From Xylona heveae TC161 (lineage: Eukaryota > Ascomycota > Xylonomycetes > Xylonales > Xylonaceae), in NCBI RefSeq assembly GCF_001619985.1, contig NW_017264197.1:1736001-1800000 (forward strand): DNA of 64,000 bases. The letters run 5' to 3'. The stretch's first letter is position 1. Each line of letters opens with the position of its first letter. Of this stretch, positions 10,994-23,600 are shown in pieces. Both the position numbers and the translations under genes were made by a program. Below the pieces are notes generated by a model. The model was given only the letters and a program-made list of their open reading frames with translations, did no database searches and had not been told where the DNA came from.

Positions 10994-12050
10994 TGTTCAT
11001 CCGTAGAAGCTCAAACCTTCTAAGAACGAATTGCCGTTGCAGTCCAGAGGCATGGCATGTCAAGGGAGAATGGAGAAGAACTCGAATGAGCTTGATCAAA
11101 TACCTTGATACTGAAAACAAATGCAGTAGTAAACAGGAATGGATTTACTGAGTCAAGAAGCCATCGGTCACAGGGTCCAAGCTGAGAAGGAGCTCGATTG
11201 GCTATGATGCGCCTTCCAAAACAGGTGTGCCGCGAAGAAAAGGGCATGTACGCACTGCTCATCTGAAATGGGGAGCTCGTTTCAACGTTTCAAGTGCCGT
11301 TTCCTGCAGGGATGGTCACAGTGTCCACAAACATACTAGAAATAATCCAGGTAAATTGTTGACTATGAATACCATGATTTATGAGCTATTGACGACGAAA
11401 ACCACGGATATAAGAGAGGGGATTCCCACCGACAAAGGTGGCTGGAGTCTGAAACACTAACAGAGCTAGTTTGACAGAGACTCTGTTGATGTCAACGTTC
11501 ATAAGTCGTAAGGCCTGCCGATGTGCAAAGCCAACGACTTGAAAGTAACAGGTGCTGCAGGGAAGACAAAAGAAAAGGCTTGTAGTCAGAATTGCTTGCG
11601 GCAACTCTGGTAAACGCTCAAAGTGGGGTAATATGTCGTAGATCATAATGAGAACCGGCCAAAGAATGCCATAACAATGCATCAACTGGAAGTAGAAGGT
11701 CCCCATCGCATCCTATGCAACAGTAACAAACCCGAATGCGTCCCATAACCCGTTCCCAAGCCGACACGAATATTGTTGAACAAGAGGCGAAAGCTCGCCC
11801 TGCTTCCGTGGGCCAAGATGATGATCCGCGTTCGAAGCTTCAGAACGATTTTTTTTTTGTAAATAATAGCGACAATACATACCATCATCATCCACCATGT
11901 GAAAAGTGTAAGTTTTAATGCATGAGAAAAAAGGGGCCAAGCTGAGGCAAAGGAAAGAGATGGGAGAACATAAAAAAGAGAAGAAGGCGACAGGGAAAAG
12001 AAAAGGGACAACAAGTGAAAATAAATGAAAATAACAAAAGAAATATAGGA
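10994..12050. other. Unresolved region, possible minus-strand gene relic
   Basis: On the minus strand, 11386-11706 and 11713-11940 are open and partly hydrophobic. The first contains MGTFYFQLMHCYGILWPVLI and PQAILTTSLFFCLPCSTCYF, like a polytopic membrane protein. They could be exons of an unrecognised or decayed gene, but no credible start, splice set or family was found. The flank from 11930 to 12050 is A-rich and is probably the 3' UTR of the next minus-strand gene. Confidence 0.35.
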
Positions 12051-14184
12051 CTAGGCCGCGCGACCAGCTGATCCAGTTGGACCTCTCAAGTCTTGCAGCT
12101 GGCCGCTATCAAAATCGGATGGGCTTCTGCTATGGGTACCCGGAAAACCGTCTTTGGTGGGGGGAGGTGCAGCAGCAGGGAGAGGCTCGTCCACATCATC
12201 TGCAGGAGATTCGTCTTCCTGAAGTTCCTGGTCGTTCACGGGGATCTGACCACCTGTTTGTGGGTCGTAGCGTTGAGCAGGATTGTCATGCTGGGAAGTC
12301 CCGGAGCCGTTGCCCTTGCCAGCAGCCTTGGTACCCTTCTTTCCTTTCCGGCTTTTCATCTTAGCTTTCTCCAGAAGTCTTCGTTTCTCGGCAAGTCGTC
12401 GTCGCTCCTTGCGGTCCTTGATCTCATACTGCCTAACCAGGGCTTCAGGCGGGGTGCCGAAGATGCTCTCGTACTCGCAAAACTCGCAGATCCAAATATC
12501 CTCAGGAGCTGGAGGGTGGTGGTAATTGTTGTATTCCTGTTGAAGGCGTCTTTGGCGTGCAGCAATGGCATATTCTTTACCAGGGCGCCGCGGGCGCGTC
12601 TTTTTACCTTGCGCTGCGGGTTGTCCAGAGGGATGAGCCTGCGCATCAGTTCCATATTGCCCTGAAGAACCCGCAACCGACTGTCCCGTCAAATTTGGCC
12701 CGGATGGAGGTCCTTGCGCAGATATACCTCTTTGTGCTTGCCCATACATCGTAGCAGGATGACTAGCCATCATGGACCCGTTGATTTGTCGATTACTGGG
12801 GACCCCAGGGCCATGCTGACCGGGCCAGACCAAACTCTTGGCAGCATCCGACTCGCAAGTAAAAGTGAATTGAGTCTTGCTCGGAATTGACCTTTTCGAT
12901 CCTTGCTGGAGCAGGCTTACGTTTTCCTGTCCTTTCGTTGGTGTGATTGGGTGTTCTTCTGCGCTGGCAATAGCCGCGGAGATGACACGGGATTGTTCGA
13001 AATGTGCAGCGTCTGCTCTTCGCATTAGACAAAATTTCTACCTAGCTTCTTGTGAATGAGTTCGCATTACCTTTGGACCCGGAGAGAGGACTGCTATGGA
13101 TCCAGTCGCGGCGACTCCTTCCGGTTGGCCCGGACGCCCATGCATTTGACCCATTTGTTGAAACGCTCAAAGGGCTCCTTCCGTTAAGGTTCCGCGATCC
13201 TGAGCGACCGAAGCGACCACGCCCTGCGCCAGAGATGCCAGTTCCGGAAACAACAGGAGGCGGGTTGGAGTATCCTGGTCCGTATGTATGAGCAACGGTT
13301 CCTCCCGGCCCCTCCGGCGACTTGGACCTCTCGTTGTGTGAGGATAATCCCATATTCGCTAACTCGGCTGAAAGATGCGATTGATGACCACTCATTGTGC
13401 CCGAAGTGGGAATCTTCCGTTTCTTTTTATTATTGGTGTTTTCAAAGGACTCGTAGCCGTCAGCGGACGAGGAGGTAGAATGAGCAGGGGGTCCTTTTGA
13501 CGGTGATGGTGACGGTTCCAATGAGCTCCTCCGCTGGTGCAGTGTACCATCCAACGGATAAGTGCCGTTCGGACTGAGCAATCCCTCCTCTCGATACCGG
13601 CTCATCATACCAGCCGTAATTTCCTCCTCCTCGCTATCAATTTCCCCGTCTCCATGGTCGTGATGGCCATGTCCTTGATCACAAGAGTATGAATGTCTGT
13701 GCGGATGTGCTCTGGAGAACCCATCGGAGTATCTGCGCTCCGGAACCCTTTCATGAGTGAAGCCATAAGGGAATTGAAAAAGCGGAGTTGATTTCGGAGG
13801 AGTTGGGGGGTAAAGGATGGAGTCTGCGACTTCGGGTGATAGTCTCGATCGAAGTTTCCTCTTTGGCAGAGGCCGAATAGGGCGATCGGGATAGAGAGGA
13901 GAGGTCGTGTCTGGAGAGTGGATTGCCGACGAGGGCGGTGAATAGTTCGTCCCTAGAAAATAATTGAATGCACATGTCAGACTTGGCCGCAAGTAGAACA
14001 TGTTGAGAGGATAGGATAATGGAGAGAATGTTTCGTCACCACGGTCCCCAGAAAGGACCATGTAACGTGTTTGGTAATGTCTGATAACGATGGAGGAGGG
14101 AAGTGATCGAGTGGCCCAGGCAGGCGGGGGTTGGTCATACCGAGGACGGCGGCCGACATCTTTTACAGCCAGTTGAGAAGCCAC
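12051..14184 (-). CDS. Conserved fungal protein of unknown function, basic C-terminal block
   Basis: Two certain exons, complement(13071..14184) and complement(12051..13012), are joined by a 58-nt intron (GTAATG donor, CTAAT branch, CAG acceptor) that gives SGSKDAAHFEQSRVISAAI. The protein is about 691 aa, or about 662 aa if an 87-nt in-frame segment at 13953-14039 is also removed. That segment has a GTGACG donor, a CTGAC branch and a TAG acceptor, and its translation looks non-coding. Most of the chain is low-complexity. Ordered blocks are RPIRPLPKRKLRSRLSPEVA near the N terminus and, near the C terminus, IWICEFCEYESIFG followed by a long basic helix (EIKDRKERRRLAEKRRLLEK). CEFC could be half of a small metal site. 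I recognise it as conserved in Pezizomycotina but know no function; nuclear or RNA-associated is a guess. Confidence 0.8.
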
Positions 14185-16708
14185 CGCGAGATGCCGGTGC
14201 TTTCTAGAAAGTCGATGCTCTATGTCAATTCTATCCCTTCAATCGACGTGATCCTTGGACAAAAGATTGTTGGAGTAATAGTTGCCTGGGCGACTGGCGA
14301 TTCATGGAAGAGGTTAGCCACTGTGCCCACCGAGATTCTTTACACGTCAAACATCTTCCCAATATTCACCACGAAGACTGTTCGGTCCGCCCACAACATA
14401 CGTAGGCGATTCCGCAGCCCACGAGGGGTCCTCGCCCATCCCCAGGAAAATTGTTCAAGGCTCAGATATGGACGAAAAGAAGCCCACGTCTCGTAGGAAA
14501 ATTGAAATTCTCGCTCACCAAGGCACAGAAACGGTTGTCAAGAGAGCCTAATACTTATGAAGAGGCACCCTCAAGCAATGATCGTCGAGGAATGACGGGA
14601 GGGAGACGGCAAAACGGAGAACAGCTGTCGTGGACGACTTACAGGTATCTGTAATCCATTTCGGGTACTTGTACGGCTAACCGTTTCAGGAAGTAGAACC
14701 TGGGGGATCGGTGGGTGACCGAGGGGGCTACGAAGGAAGGGGAATCGCGACTTAGGGGAACTCCAGGGCAGTCACTTTTCCGCCTGAAAATGTACACGGG
14801 CGTCATTGCACAGGTTACTTTGTGCTTTCTTTGGAATCCTGACATGTGTCAGACAAATAATCAAGTGAGTGGACCTGGATGGTCATGCTCTATCAGCATT
14901 CCCACTGATGCTTGCTCTCAGTCTGTAACTAAAGAGATTGCTTCTGTTGAAATCATTAGTCAGCATCTCACGGTACCTTTGGCAGAGTTAGCTCTAACTT
15001 AATTGCTTTCAATTGTTTTGTCAAGGACTTCAATACTACTAAGAGCCTGCCTTATATGTAAAGACGTCTCCCAGAGACCTTAATGTCCTCATGACTTATT
15101 AGCAGAATGAGTTCCAATTTGTTACGGTCTGGAAGATGCATAAAAATTTGATCTACGTCTCAGGATAACAATAGCTAAATGCAGGGATGATAAGCTGTCA
15201 TAAAATCTACCTCCGTAGAGGGCTGGTCAAGTGCATCTGTTTTAGGCTGGCCCAATGATTACGGTATTATTTGTGTCATCAGCTTTTCAAGTGAGAAATG
15301 ACGTGCAGCGAAACTACTGTGGCTATGGCCTTTCCAGCCGCATCGTGTGCCATGCTCCAGGCACCTACCATTTGACCGCCTTGGACACTCTAGTGTCTTA
15401 GTCAACAATACGATGGTCCTCTTAATAGAACAGTGAGCCAATCTATTGAGCCTCCCGAAGACAAAATCAGCGCGTGCAACATGACTGATTTGAGGCTTTT
15501 TGATTGCTCTCCTCGTCCCTCAAACGTTGCTTTGCCATCGCCTACCAGTTGCAAAGCCGTCTGCGAGGATATTGTAATCAACTATTTTGTTGGAGTGGCA
15601 AAGGGACCAATGTCATAAGCTTCCTCAATTACGTTTGCTGATAAATCGATATCTGCAGTCTTCTTTGGACATGTTTGGAGGCTCTTCTGAATTGGGGTTT
15701 ATCCCGCTTATCACAGGGCCCGGTCTATTGCCGTCCGGTGACAATATACTGGAATCTTATTATTTCCGGGCATCCTCCATCCTGGGCACTCGCGCCGGTT
15801 CGATGATAGACGATTTCACCGTCTTGATTCTGGGAATACATCTATGGTCAAGTTGCTTAAGAAACGGGCATGTATTATGTGTCCAACAAAAACTTGATGC
15901 TGCTGGACCAGAGTCCGAATCGGAGTGAGCTGGTCTCAAGTAATGAAAAGGTTTGACGAACATGGATCCTCGAGTGCACCGTATCGGCTCATACCCCAAC
16001 TTCGGCGATTACCTTTGTTGCTGGGTGGATGTGCCTGGCGGCCTCAGGCAATCAATTAACGATCTGCTCACAGATTCGCTTAACGAGCATATGATACAGA
16101 CGGTAGCAACCCTCACCCGAGGGATCCAGCCTTTGAAATACAGGATGCCAAAGACACCTACTTTCCCCTAGGTCGGTCAAAGGAGAGATTATCGACGGGA
16201 CGAGGCACACTGGCTGACCGGACGACCCCGTCTAACTGTATTAGGGCATCGGTTGGTCGAGTCATGCATCGTCGCCCTCGTCACCTTCGAATCCCCAGGC
16301 CGGATTGAGGGACAATGTACGGCGGACGAGATGAGCCTTCCCGGCTTGCCCGAAATGCTTCCCACACACCTACACCGCACGCCCACAAAGTCGAACTTCT
16401 GGTGCAACTCTCCTCACTTGACAGTAACCTGATCTGCTTCAGGTTGGGGAAAGCATGTTGAGTTCCTGGATTAGTTTTACCAATCGGTTTTCGTTTTCCT
16501 TCGTCGCAGCTCATCCACTGAGCTCTTGACTCCCTCGAAAACTCGCTGTTGTCGTTAGGTTCTTCCCCACCCCACAAACCGCTCAGAGCCCACCCTGTTC
16601 CAATACAATTCTTGCATTTTGGACGTGGTATTGAGTTGCCTTGGGTGCATCGGCTCCGTCTGAGTCGTTGTTTAGTTGGTGCAGGCCTGGGTTGACACGA
16701 ATCCCGCC
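14185..16708. other. Long divergent intergenic region, no gene recognised
   Basis: 2.5 kb between two divergent starts, the longest gene-free stretch of the window. Open frames reach 113 codons (15587-15928, plus strand) but show no motif, and their ATGs lie in poor context. No repeat, tRNA or transposon end was seen. It holds the promoter of the minus-strand gene at the left and the leader of CTI6 at the right. A decayed gene or a long non-coding RNA cannot be excluded. Confidence 0.5.
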
Positions 16709-16996
16709 ATGTCCCCTCGGCGGTCCTCTCGTGCACGCACAACCCAACCTGCCACCGGTCGTCATCAGACGAATTCGTCAGCGTCCTCAACTTCATCCAC
16801 ACGAGTAGAACGGAATACACGCTCCTATAACAAGAATAACTCGCCTCAAAAGTCTACCCCACCTCATTCCCGCTCTTCAGAAGAGATTGACAGCCTGGCT
16901 GGTCTCGGCGAAGCGCCTCAGACTCGACGGCGAAGGCGCGATCACGGAGACGCCCAAGAAGACGACAACATGGTGAGGCGAAACGAACGCAGTATT

Positions 16997-17027
<31 letters not shown>

Positions 17028-18845
17028 TCACTCGTTGTATTTGCGGGCAGCTCGAGTATCCTGGCCCTCCCGTCTCGATTCGCGAGCTGAACCTGAAAGC
17101 CGAAGGCGACCATGGCGTCTCGGCATTACCGCCAGAGGGCCTCCCGGAAGATGCTGGGGGCCTCTTCATTCAATGCGATATTTGCAAGGTCTGGCAACAT
17201 GGTGGTTGTGTTGGGATCATGGATGAAGCTATGAGCCCGGAAGAATACTTTTGTGAGCAGTGTCGGCGCGACCTACACAAGATCGTGACCGGCTCCAATG
17301 GGTAAGATTTTGCAGCCTTCTTCATTTTCGCCATCGAGGGCCTGAATTACTTTCTGCTCTGTTGGATCGCACCAATCGGTCGCTCTCCGATGGCCAGAGA
17401 GCATCGGTCGGAGCGCTTTGCGTTGCGGAACCGCTACAAAGCCGCGACCTTACAACGCTTTCATGTCTGACGGTCTGAGCACAAGCAATCAAAATAAGCT
17501 AACATACCCAATTTACTAGTCAAAAATCATCCCGGTACCTCCCAGTGGTGAGCGTATTTTCACCGAGACTTTCGCGAGCTGGTTCCACGTCCAAAGAGGC
17601 GGAACAAAAGAGTACGCGGGACAGCAAGGCCTCCCGCCAGAGTGCTGCAGCGCTGAGCACGAAACGCCGATCGACAATGAACAGCCGCGACGCTGCCTAC
17701 GACGAAGAAGAACAGCTTCGGAGAGCCATTGAAGAGAGCAAAGGGGAGGGTAAAGCGACAAGCACAGATAATGGCAGTAGGAGAGGCAAACGGGGGCGTA
17801 GCGACAGCAGTGAAGAGTGAGTTTCCGATTCTGATGGCCTAATGAACCTCTGTCTATCTCCGAATGAGCGTCAGCTAATATGAAAAATTCTAGGCCTAAA
17901 CAGGACACCAAGCGCCAGCGTACCAATTCGGCATCTCCATCGCCCCCATCCCGTCCCAACAACTCCACGCCACACAATGGCGAATCCGATGACGAAACTC
18001 CAAGTAGATCCAATGGAGGGCCAAAGAAGGGCCGTGGTGCGGCTTCGCGCAACCAGCGCGACAGGGAATCGAAAGACAAGGAACGAGAGAGGGAGCGTGC
18101 CGACGCCGCTGGCCGACGTAAAGGACGCGCGGAGCGTAGACGAAATGATGGTGCGCTCAATGCCTCTTTGAAGCTAAAGAGAACAAGTGCTCATTTGCCT
18201 TCAGATCTAGATGCCCAAGACGAAGCTCCGCCCTCTCGAGCCGGGTCGAATAAGAACGGACAAGAAAACGTCTCATCGCTCGACGTGCTTGCTTCGGCCG
18301 TCCCTCCAGCAGGTACTCCGCCACCAGCTGCACTTGCCTCCATCACGACATCGCACCGGAAGACAGGCCGACCACCAGCGCGGCGAGGTCGTGTGGGTCG
18401 TAATCAATACACTAAAGATCGTGAAGGTGATCTTGACGGTTCGCCGGATCGCTCACATTCTCGTGATGCTGGGGGCGCTGATGATGTTGGTTCCGGGATC
18501 AATGGCTCAGTACCAGTGGAGTCTGGCAAACCAAGCAAACCACGCTATATCAACCCACATCGAACTACAATGAATGAGATGAAGCGTCGTGTTGCTGGAA
18601 TCCTAGAATTCATCTCTAGAACGCAAGTCGAAATGGCAGGCGAGACAACTCCTCCTGGAGGGACGAGTTCTACGCCTTCCGTTGTTGCCCAGACGACAAC
18701 CGTTTTCCAGAGCAACGGGCCTTTGCTCACATTGAACGGTGCCGAGAAAGAATTCGGTGACCTCAATAGCTTGGAGATGATGGATGTCTTGACCCGAAAA
18801 TTAGTTCTATGGCAGAAGGAGTACGGAAAATATGGAGAGAAATGA
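16709..18845 (+). CDS. CTI6: Cti6-like PHD-finger protein, Rpd3L histone deacetylase complex
   Basis: Three exons, 16709..17301, 17520..17816 and 17894..18845, give 613 aa. The N terminus is Ser/Arg-rich and is followed by a run of about ten Glu. A C4HC3 PHD finger comes next: CICGQLEYPG, then FIQCDICKVWQHGGCVG and EEYFCEQCRRDLHKI. Joining across the first intron gives NGQKSSRYLPV, which continues the finger's conserved flank. The middle is charged and disordered (RDRESKDKERERERADA). The C terminus carries RYINPHRTTMNEMKRRVAGI, the conserved Cti6 segment. Yeast Cti6 binds H3K4me3 and relieves Cyc8-Tup1 repression within Rpd3L. The introns are 218 and 77 nt; the first is long for this window. 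The start is the ATG at 16709; a GTG further upstream only lengthens the open frame. Confidence 0.9.
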
Positions 18846-20687
18846 ACGATGCGAGCACTGTCATGGCGACCGACCACCACTCCACCACAACCATTTGGTA
18901 CATGGCATGTACCTTTTCAGCATCCCTCTTTCCAGATTGTATGAACCACTATCTTCTCATCCTCATCATTCAGTTCCGCACCGGTTCTATCCCACGCGCC
19001 ATCTTAGTACTCACACAATGGTATTGGATATGGTCTGTCCCATCTCTAGTCCCAGCCGATTGGACTAAGCCAAACAAAAGCTCTTTGCTTTTCTCTTTTT
19101 GCTCCTTTCATACAGCAATAACATCGCTTTCTCTTCGCAAGACTCCAGCAAAAGCAAACGTGGGGGAAAACGCAACCTGTACAAAGATACCTATATCGAC
19201 TTTGACCGAATATGCCTTTTTTTTTTGTTTCTTATCTGGAAGGTTCTCTCATCTGGCTATCTGCGGTTTTTTGAGTTTGCTCAAGGGTGGTGCTATATCT
19301 CAACATTCGGTATAATTTATTTTCGAGCTTTGATTCATCACTTATCGCCGTCAACATCGGCTATATCATCTTTTCTTTTCCTTTTCCTTTTTTCCACCCT
19401 CTATATTGGGTTTGGGCTCAAGCAAAATCCACTGAGAACCCGGAGTTTGAACAAGGGGCTTCCTCCCCCCCCCCGGATGCCTTTTAACTATATCATGTTG
19501 TCATGAGCAAACAAATATATTTTATACATAATAATGCAATGATTTACAAGAACAAACCTTGTCTGATCCTTTGGGATCTTCTGTGCTCTAGAACCCTCTG
19601 GGAGAAAATCCCGATAGCACACCACCATCCAATAATCAAATGTATAGCTTTCATTTTCAGTGTCTTTCTTTTGCTCTGTTAGTGAAGCCCCCCTCCCCCG
19701 CAAAGGTTTAATGATAACGACTTCGCTATCTCGGAGTAATGAGTGCATGACAGAAGGCAGGCTGCAACCCCAACATCAGCTCGATACAAATATACCTGGT
19801 TGCCTGCCGAACACCTGTAGGCGAAATGCTTCATATATAAGACCGAGAAGGTGAACAACCGCGCGACGCAAAATGTGACGGGGGGCGTACCTTATATTTA
19901 CCCCATTGGTTTGATACTGTTGCAAGCGGGAAAAAAAAAAACCAAAAAAAAAGAACGAAAGCAGGAAAGCAGGAAAGCAGGAAAAATGACAGTAGGAAAG
20001 ATAGCGCATGCGCTTCCTACGATAGTTATACGTTCAGCTGACCTACTAAAAATATTAAATATTGGTCATCGAGATAATGGTATCACAACAGATAATCAAC
20101 ACTGGAGGCATTTGATGACAATAACTACTACCCACGCAGGGGTGCACAAGGTGGTACCTTTGGTTGGAAAACGAGACACTTAATAAAAGTTCATGATACA
20201 AGAGTCATAGAAAATCAATAAAGAGGCGATTATGACATCTTCGTCTTGTCTCTAAAAGTCTACAGTATACCATAACATACAGCCAGAAACAAAAATGCAA
20301 ATCCCATGACTTCGTAGTCGGAAGAAAAAGAAAAGGAGGCTTAATCGGCCTAATCGATCGCGCCTTGACGCCGCCAAAAGAGCAGTACAACACAACATGT
20401 ACGATAAAAGAGAAAAGAGAAAAGAGAAAAATAGAGTATAGAGACGCAAACAGAGCGTGTGGTGTATACTCGCGATAATAAGCATTCAAGATATGCGGAT
20501 AGCATAAAAAGTAAAGGCGAAACAACGGGAAAAATTGGTCTCGGGGTGGCGGTGCTAGTAATACAGATACCCCAGGCCACAAAAGAAGCAGATATTATGG
20601 AGCTAGAAACTCCAGGTAATGGGGAATAAACACAGCCGAAAACCCGGTGGAAATCATAAAGGCACCAGCAGAAACGTTATCCGAAGC
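18846..20687. other. Convergent 3' region, CTI6 and myosin
   Basis: 1.84 kb between two convergent stops. It is low-complexity in places: T-rich 19090-19420, a C10 run near 19467-19476 and A-rich blocks 19930-19980. Open frames up to 168 codons have no motif and read like translated pyrimidine-rich DNA. No gene recognised. Confidence 0.5.
19957..19980 (+). repeat. Short tandem repeat, 3 x 8 bp
   Basis: Three exact copies of GAAAGCAG, then a fourth start (GAAAAA). It sits in purine-rich DNA between convergent genes. A simple minisatellite with no visible role. Confidence 0.9.
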
Positions 20688-23600
20688 TTACAAAAAGCCT
20701 TTGGTGTTGCTGGGCATCCGTCGGATATCGGCTCCCAAGGATGTCCTTCTCGACTCCCGTCCTTCAGGAGCGAGGCCGAGCAAAACATTGTTGCGTGGAA
20801 GCGTGCCCTTCTCAACCCGGAGCGACTTCCATCCTTCGAGTTCACGCTCGAGGCGGAGAGCCTTTTCGCGCTCTTCTCGGAGATCCCGTTCGGCTCGTCG
20901 AGCTTGCAGCTGGTTCTCGGACTCGCTGGATTGCAGGTCTTCAATTGTCTGGAGAAGACGTTCAACCTTCTCTCGGGATTTGTTGATCTCATCCGTCAAG
21001 AGAGAATTGGTCTTTTCCCGGCGCTCAATCTGGATTTGCAGATCGCGCACTGTGCGATCCACATTGCGTACCGAGCGCTGAGATTTGTTGCGTTCCTGTT
21101 CGTATTCTTCGAGTTGCTTCTCGAGCTACAATGGATGTCAGTTCCCGTCTTCGTCCCCAGCATCATACTTTGACTTACCTCTTGGACACGACCGTGCAAG
21201 AATCTCACGTCTTGACTAGTGGATGAATAGCTCTTCGTTTCTAAATCGACAAGCTTCAACTGAAATTCTTTAAGAGATTTCTCGAGAGCCGTCTTATCCT
21301 TGTGAAGTTGAACGTTTGACTCCCTCTCGGCGACAATATCCTTTTGGGTTTCGGCGGCAAGAGCTTCTGCCCGTCGCATTTTTCCAACAGCGGCAGCTGC
21401 TACATCTTGCTGTTGTGCCAATTCGGATTTGAGTTGCAGCAACTCACGATCCATACCAGCAGCATTTCTCATAGATGGACTGTCACCCCGCGCCAGGTCC
21501 TCTAAACGGTCAGCGGCCTCGGTCAGGCGAGCCTCAAGAGCGCGCTTTTCTTTGAGAACCAGATCCCTCTCAGCAGAAACGTCATCAAGCGACGTGCGCA
21601 GATTCCGAACCTGAGACAACAAGGAAATAATCTTAGTCTGTGCCTCGTTGTGAGAATTAACGGCCTCTTCTCGCGAGTTTGACACGTCTTGGAGAGTCGT
21701 CTCCAAGCGAGCTTTCTCCTTTGCCCAGGAAGAGCTGTTGAGAACTTCATCATCCCACTTCGAGCGCAGCCCTTCCAACTCTTCCCTAAGACGGGTGTTT
21801 TCCGTTCTCACATAGATGACATTCTCTTTTTCGATTTCCAGCTCATTCGTCACGGTGGATAGTTCCGTTTGATACTTCTTTCTCGTCTGTTCCATCAGTG
21901 TCTCCTTATCCTCGATATCGATGGCTCGTTGGCTTCGGTAGTCCTCAAGTTCGTGTTGGAGTCGCTTCTTTGACTGAAGCGCTCCTTCAAGGTCAGCGGC
22001 CATGTCCTCGACCCTTTCCTCATAATGTTGAACTTGGCGTTGAAGCTCTTCGACGGCGGAGTCCATTTCCTTGCGTCCGGCCATAATGGTGGCGCAGGTC
22101 TCTTCAGCCTCGCGAGCTTGAGACTTTGCAAACTGCTCTGCTCTAGAGGCTTTGAGAACAGCAATCTCTGCTTGCTCGAGCTTGCTGAAATATTCGTCGG
22201 CCCTGCTCTTGTACAGATTCAGGCTAGAGCTAACATCTACAAGTTTTGATGTTTCCGCATCCAGCCTTATTTGCAAATCAGAGTTATCCCGTAGCAGTTG
22301 GCTCCTATTCGCATCCATTTCATCTCGCGCAACAGATATCTCGCGTAGCTCCGAATGAGCATCTCGCAATTCAACTTCAAGGCTGGACTTGTGTCTTTTA
22401 AGCTCTTCGAAGCGAGCTTTTGCGTCAGTCAGTTCAGCGACTGTATTATTGTGCACGTGCAAAAGTGACCGCCTCGACTGTTCCTGGGAGTTGATAAGGT
22501 CGTAAAGCTCCTCATGCGATTTAGTCTGAACGTCTTTCAGAGACAAATGGCCGCTTTGAATGCTTTTCTCAAGAGATGAGACCTTCTTCGCCGAATCATC
22601 CAGAAGGTCATGCAATCGATTGTTTTCTCTTTCGAGCTTCTGCACCCGTCTGACCGACGGGCTGTCATCCTGCCACGTATCTCTGCCAGGGGTAGAGCGC
22701 TCAAGCTGACTCTGTAGCTGGCGATTCTGCAGTTCACTTTGTTGCAGTTGGTTCTGAATCATCTCCAGCTCAGCGGCCAGATCCATTCTCTTGTTATTGC
22801 CGGCGCCATCCGTAGCTCGGTCCGAGCGGGCTGAATCGTGAATGTTCATGGTTGTGCTACTCAGACGACGACGAGTAGGAGTAGATGGATTAGAGAATCG
22901 GATATTCTCAGAGTCTTTTTTATAATGCTTTGGAGATCGATTATGCAGCTGGTTTTGATTGATCTCTTCAAGCAACGCTCGCTTCGAGGAGCTGTGGCGG
23001 GTATCCATTTCATTCAAATCGTCTTCGTATCTGCGACGTACTTCAATCAGTTGTTCCTCAGAGCGAGCACACCGCTCGTTTGCAATTCGCAGCGCCTCTT
23101 GAGCCGCCTCGAGCTTTTGCGCAAGATTGATGGTCTTCGACAAACCAGGCTTGCCCTTTTCAAACTCTTGAGTTGAGCCTACGGTTTCTGGATTGAAAAT
23201 CTTGTGTAGTTGCACCAGCTGACCGTGTGTCTCCCGCAATTCTTCATTAGCCTGCTCGAGTGCTTCTTGCAGTTTGCGCGTATTTGCCTGAGCTTGAGAC
23301 TTGAGCTGCTTTTCAGTCTCTAGATTTCGATTCGCTTCAGCCAACTGTACGCTCGTGGCAGATAAAGTCTTCTCCGCGTTACGGCCGGCCTTGTGCACGT
23401 TGGCAATCTCATGGTTCAGATCCTCAAGACTCAGAGAAAGCTTTTCCTTCTGCTTTTCCATGGATGTAATTTCCATCTGCGTCTCGTCAAGCTGGCGATG
23501 AAGATTCCGATTCTCATTCTCGACCTTTGCTTTCTCAGCTTGCAGCTGAGCGATCTTCACGCGCTGAGTCTCTCCGGCACGTGAATTAGACCGAGCGATG

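Noticed and set aside
16281-16820. 179-codon minus-strand frame across the CTI6 start
   Set aside because: No motif, and it overlaps the well-supported CTI6 first exon.
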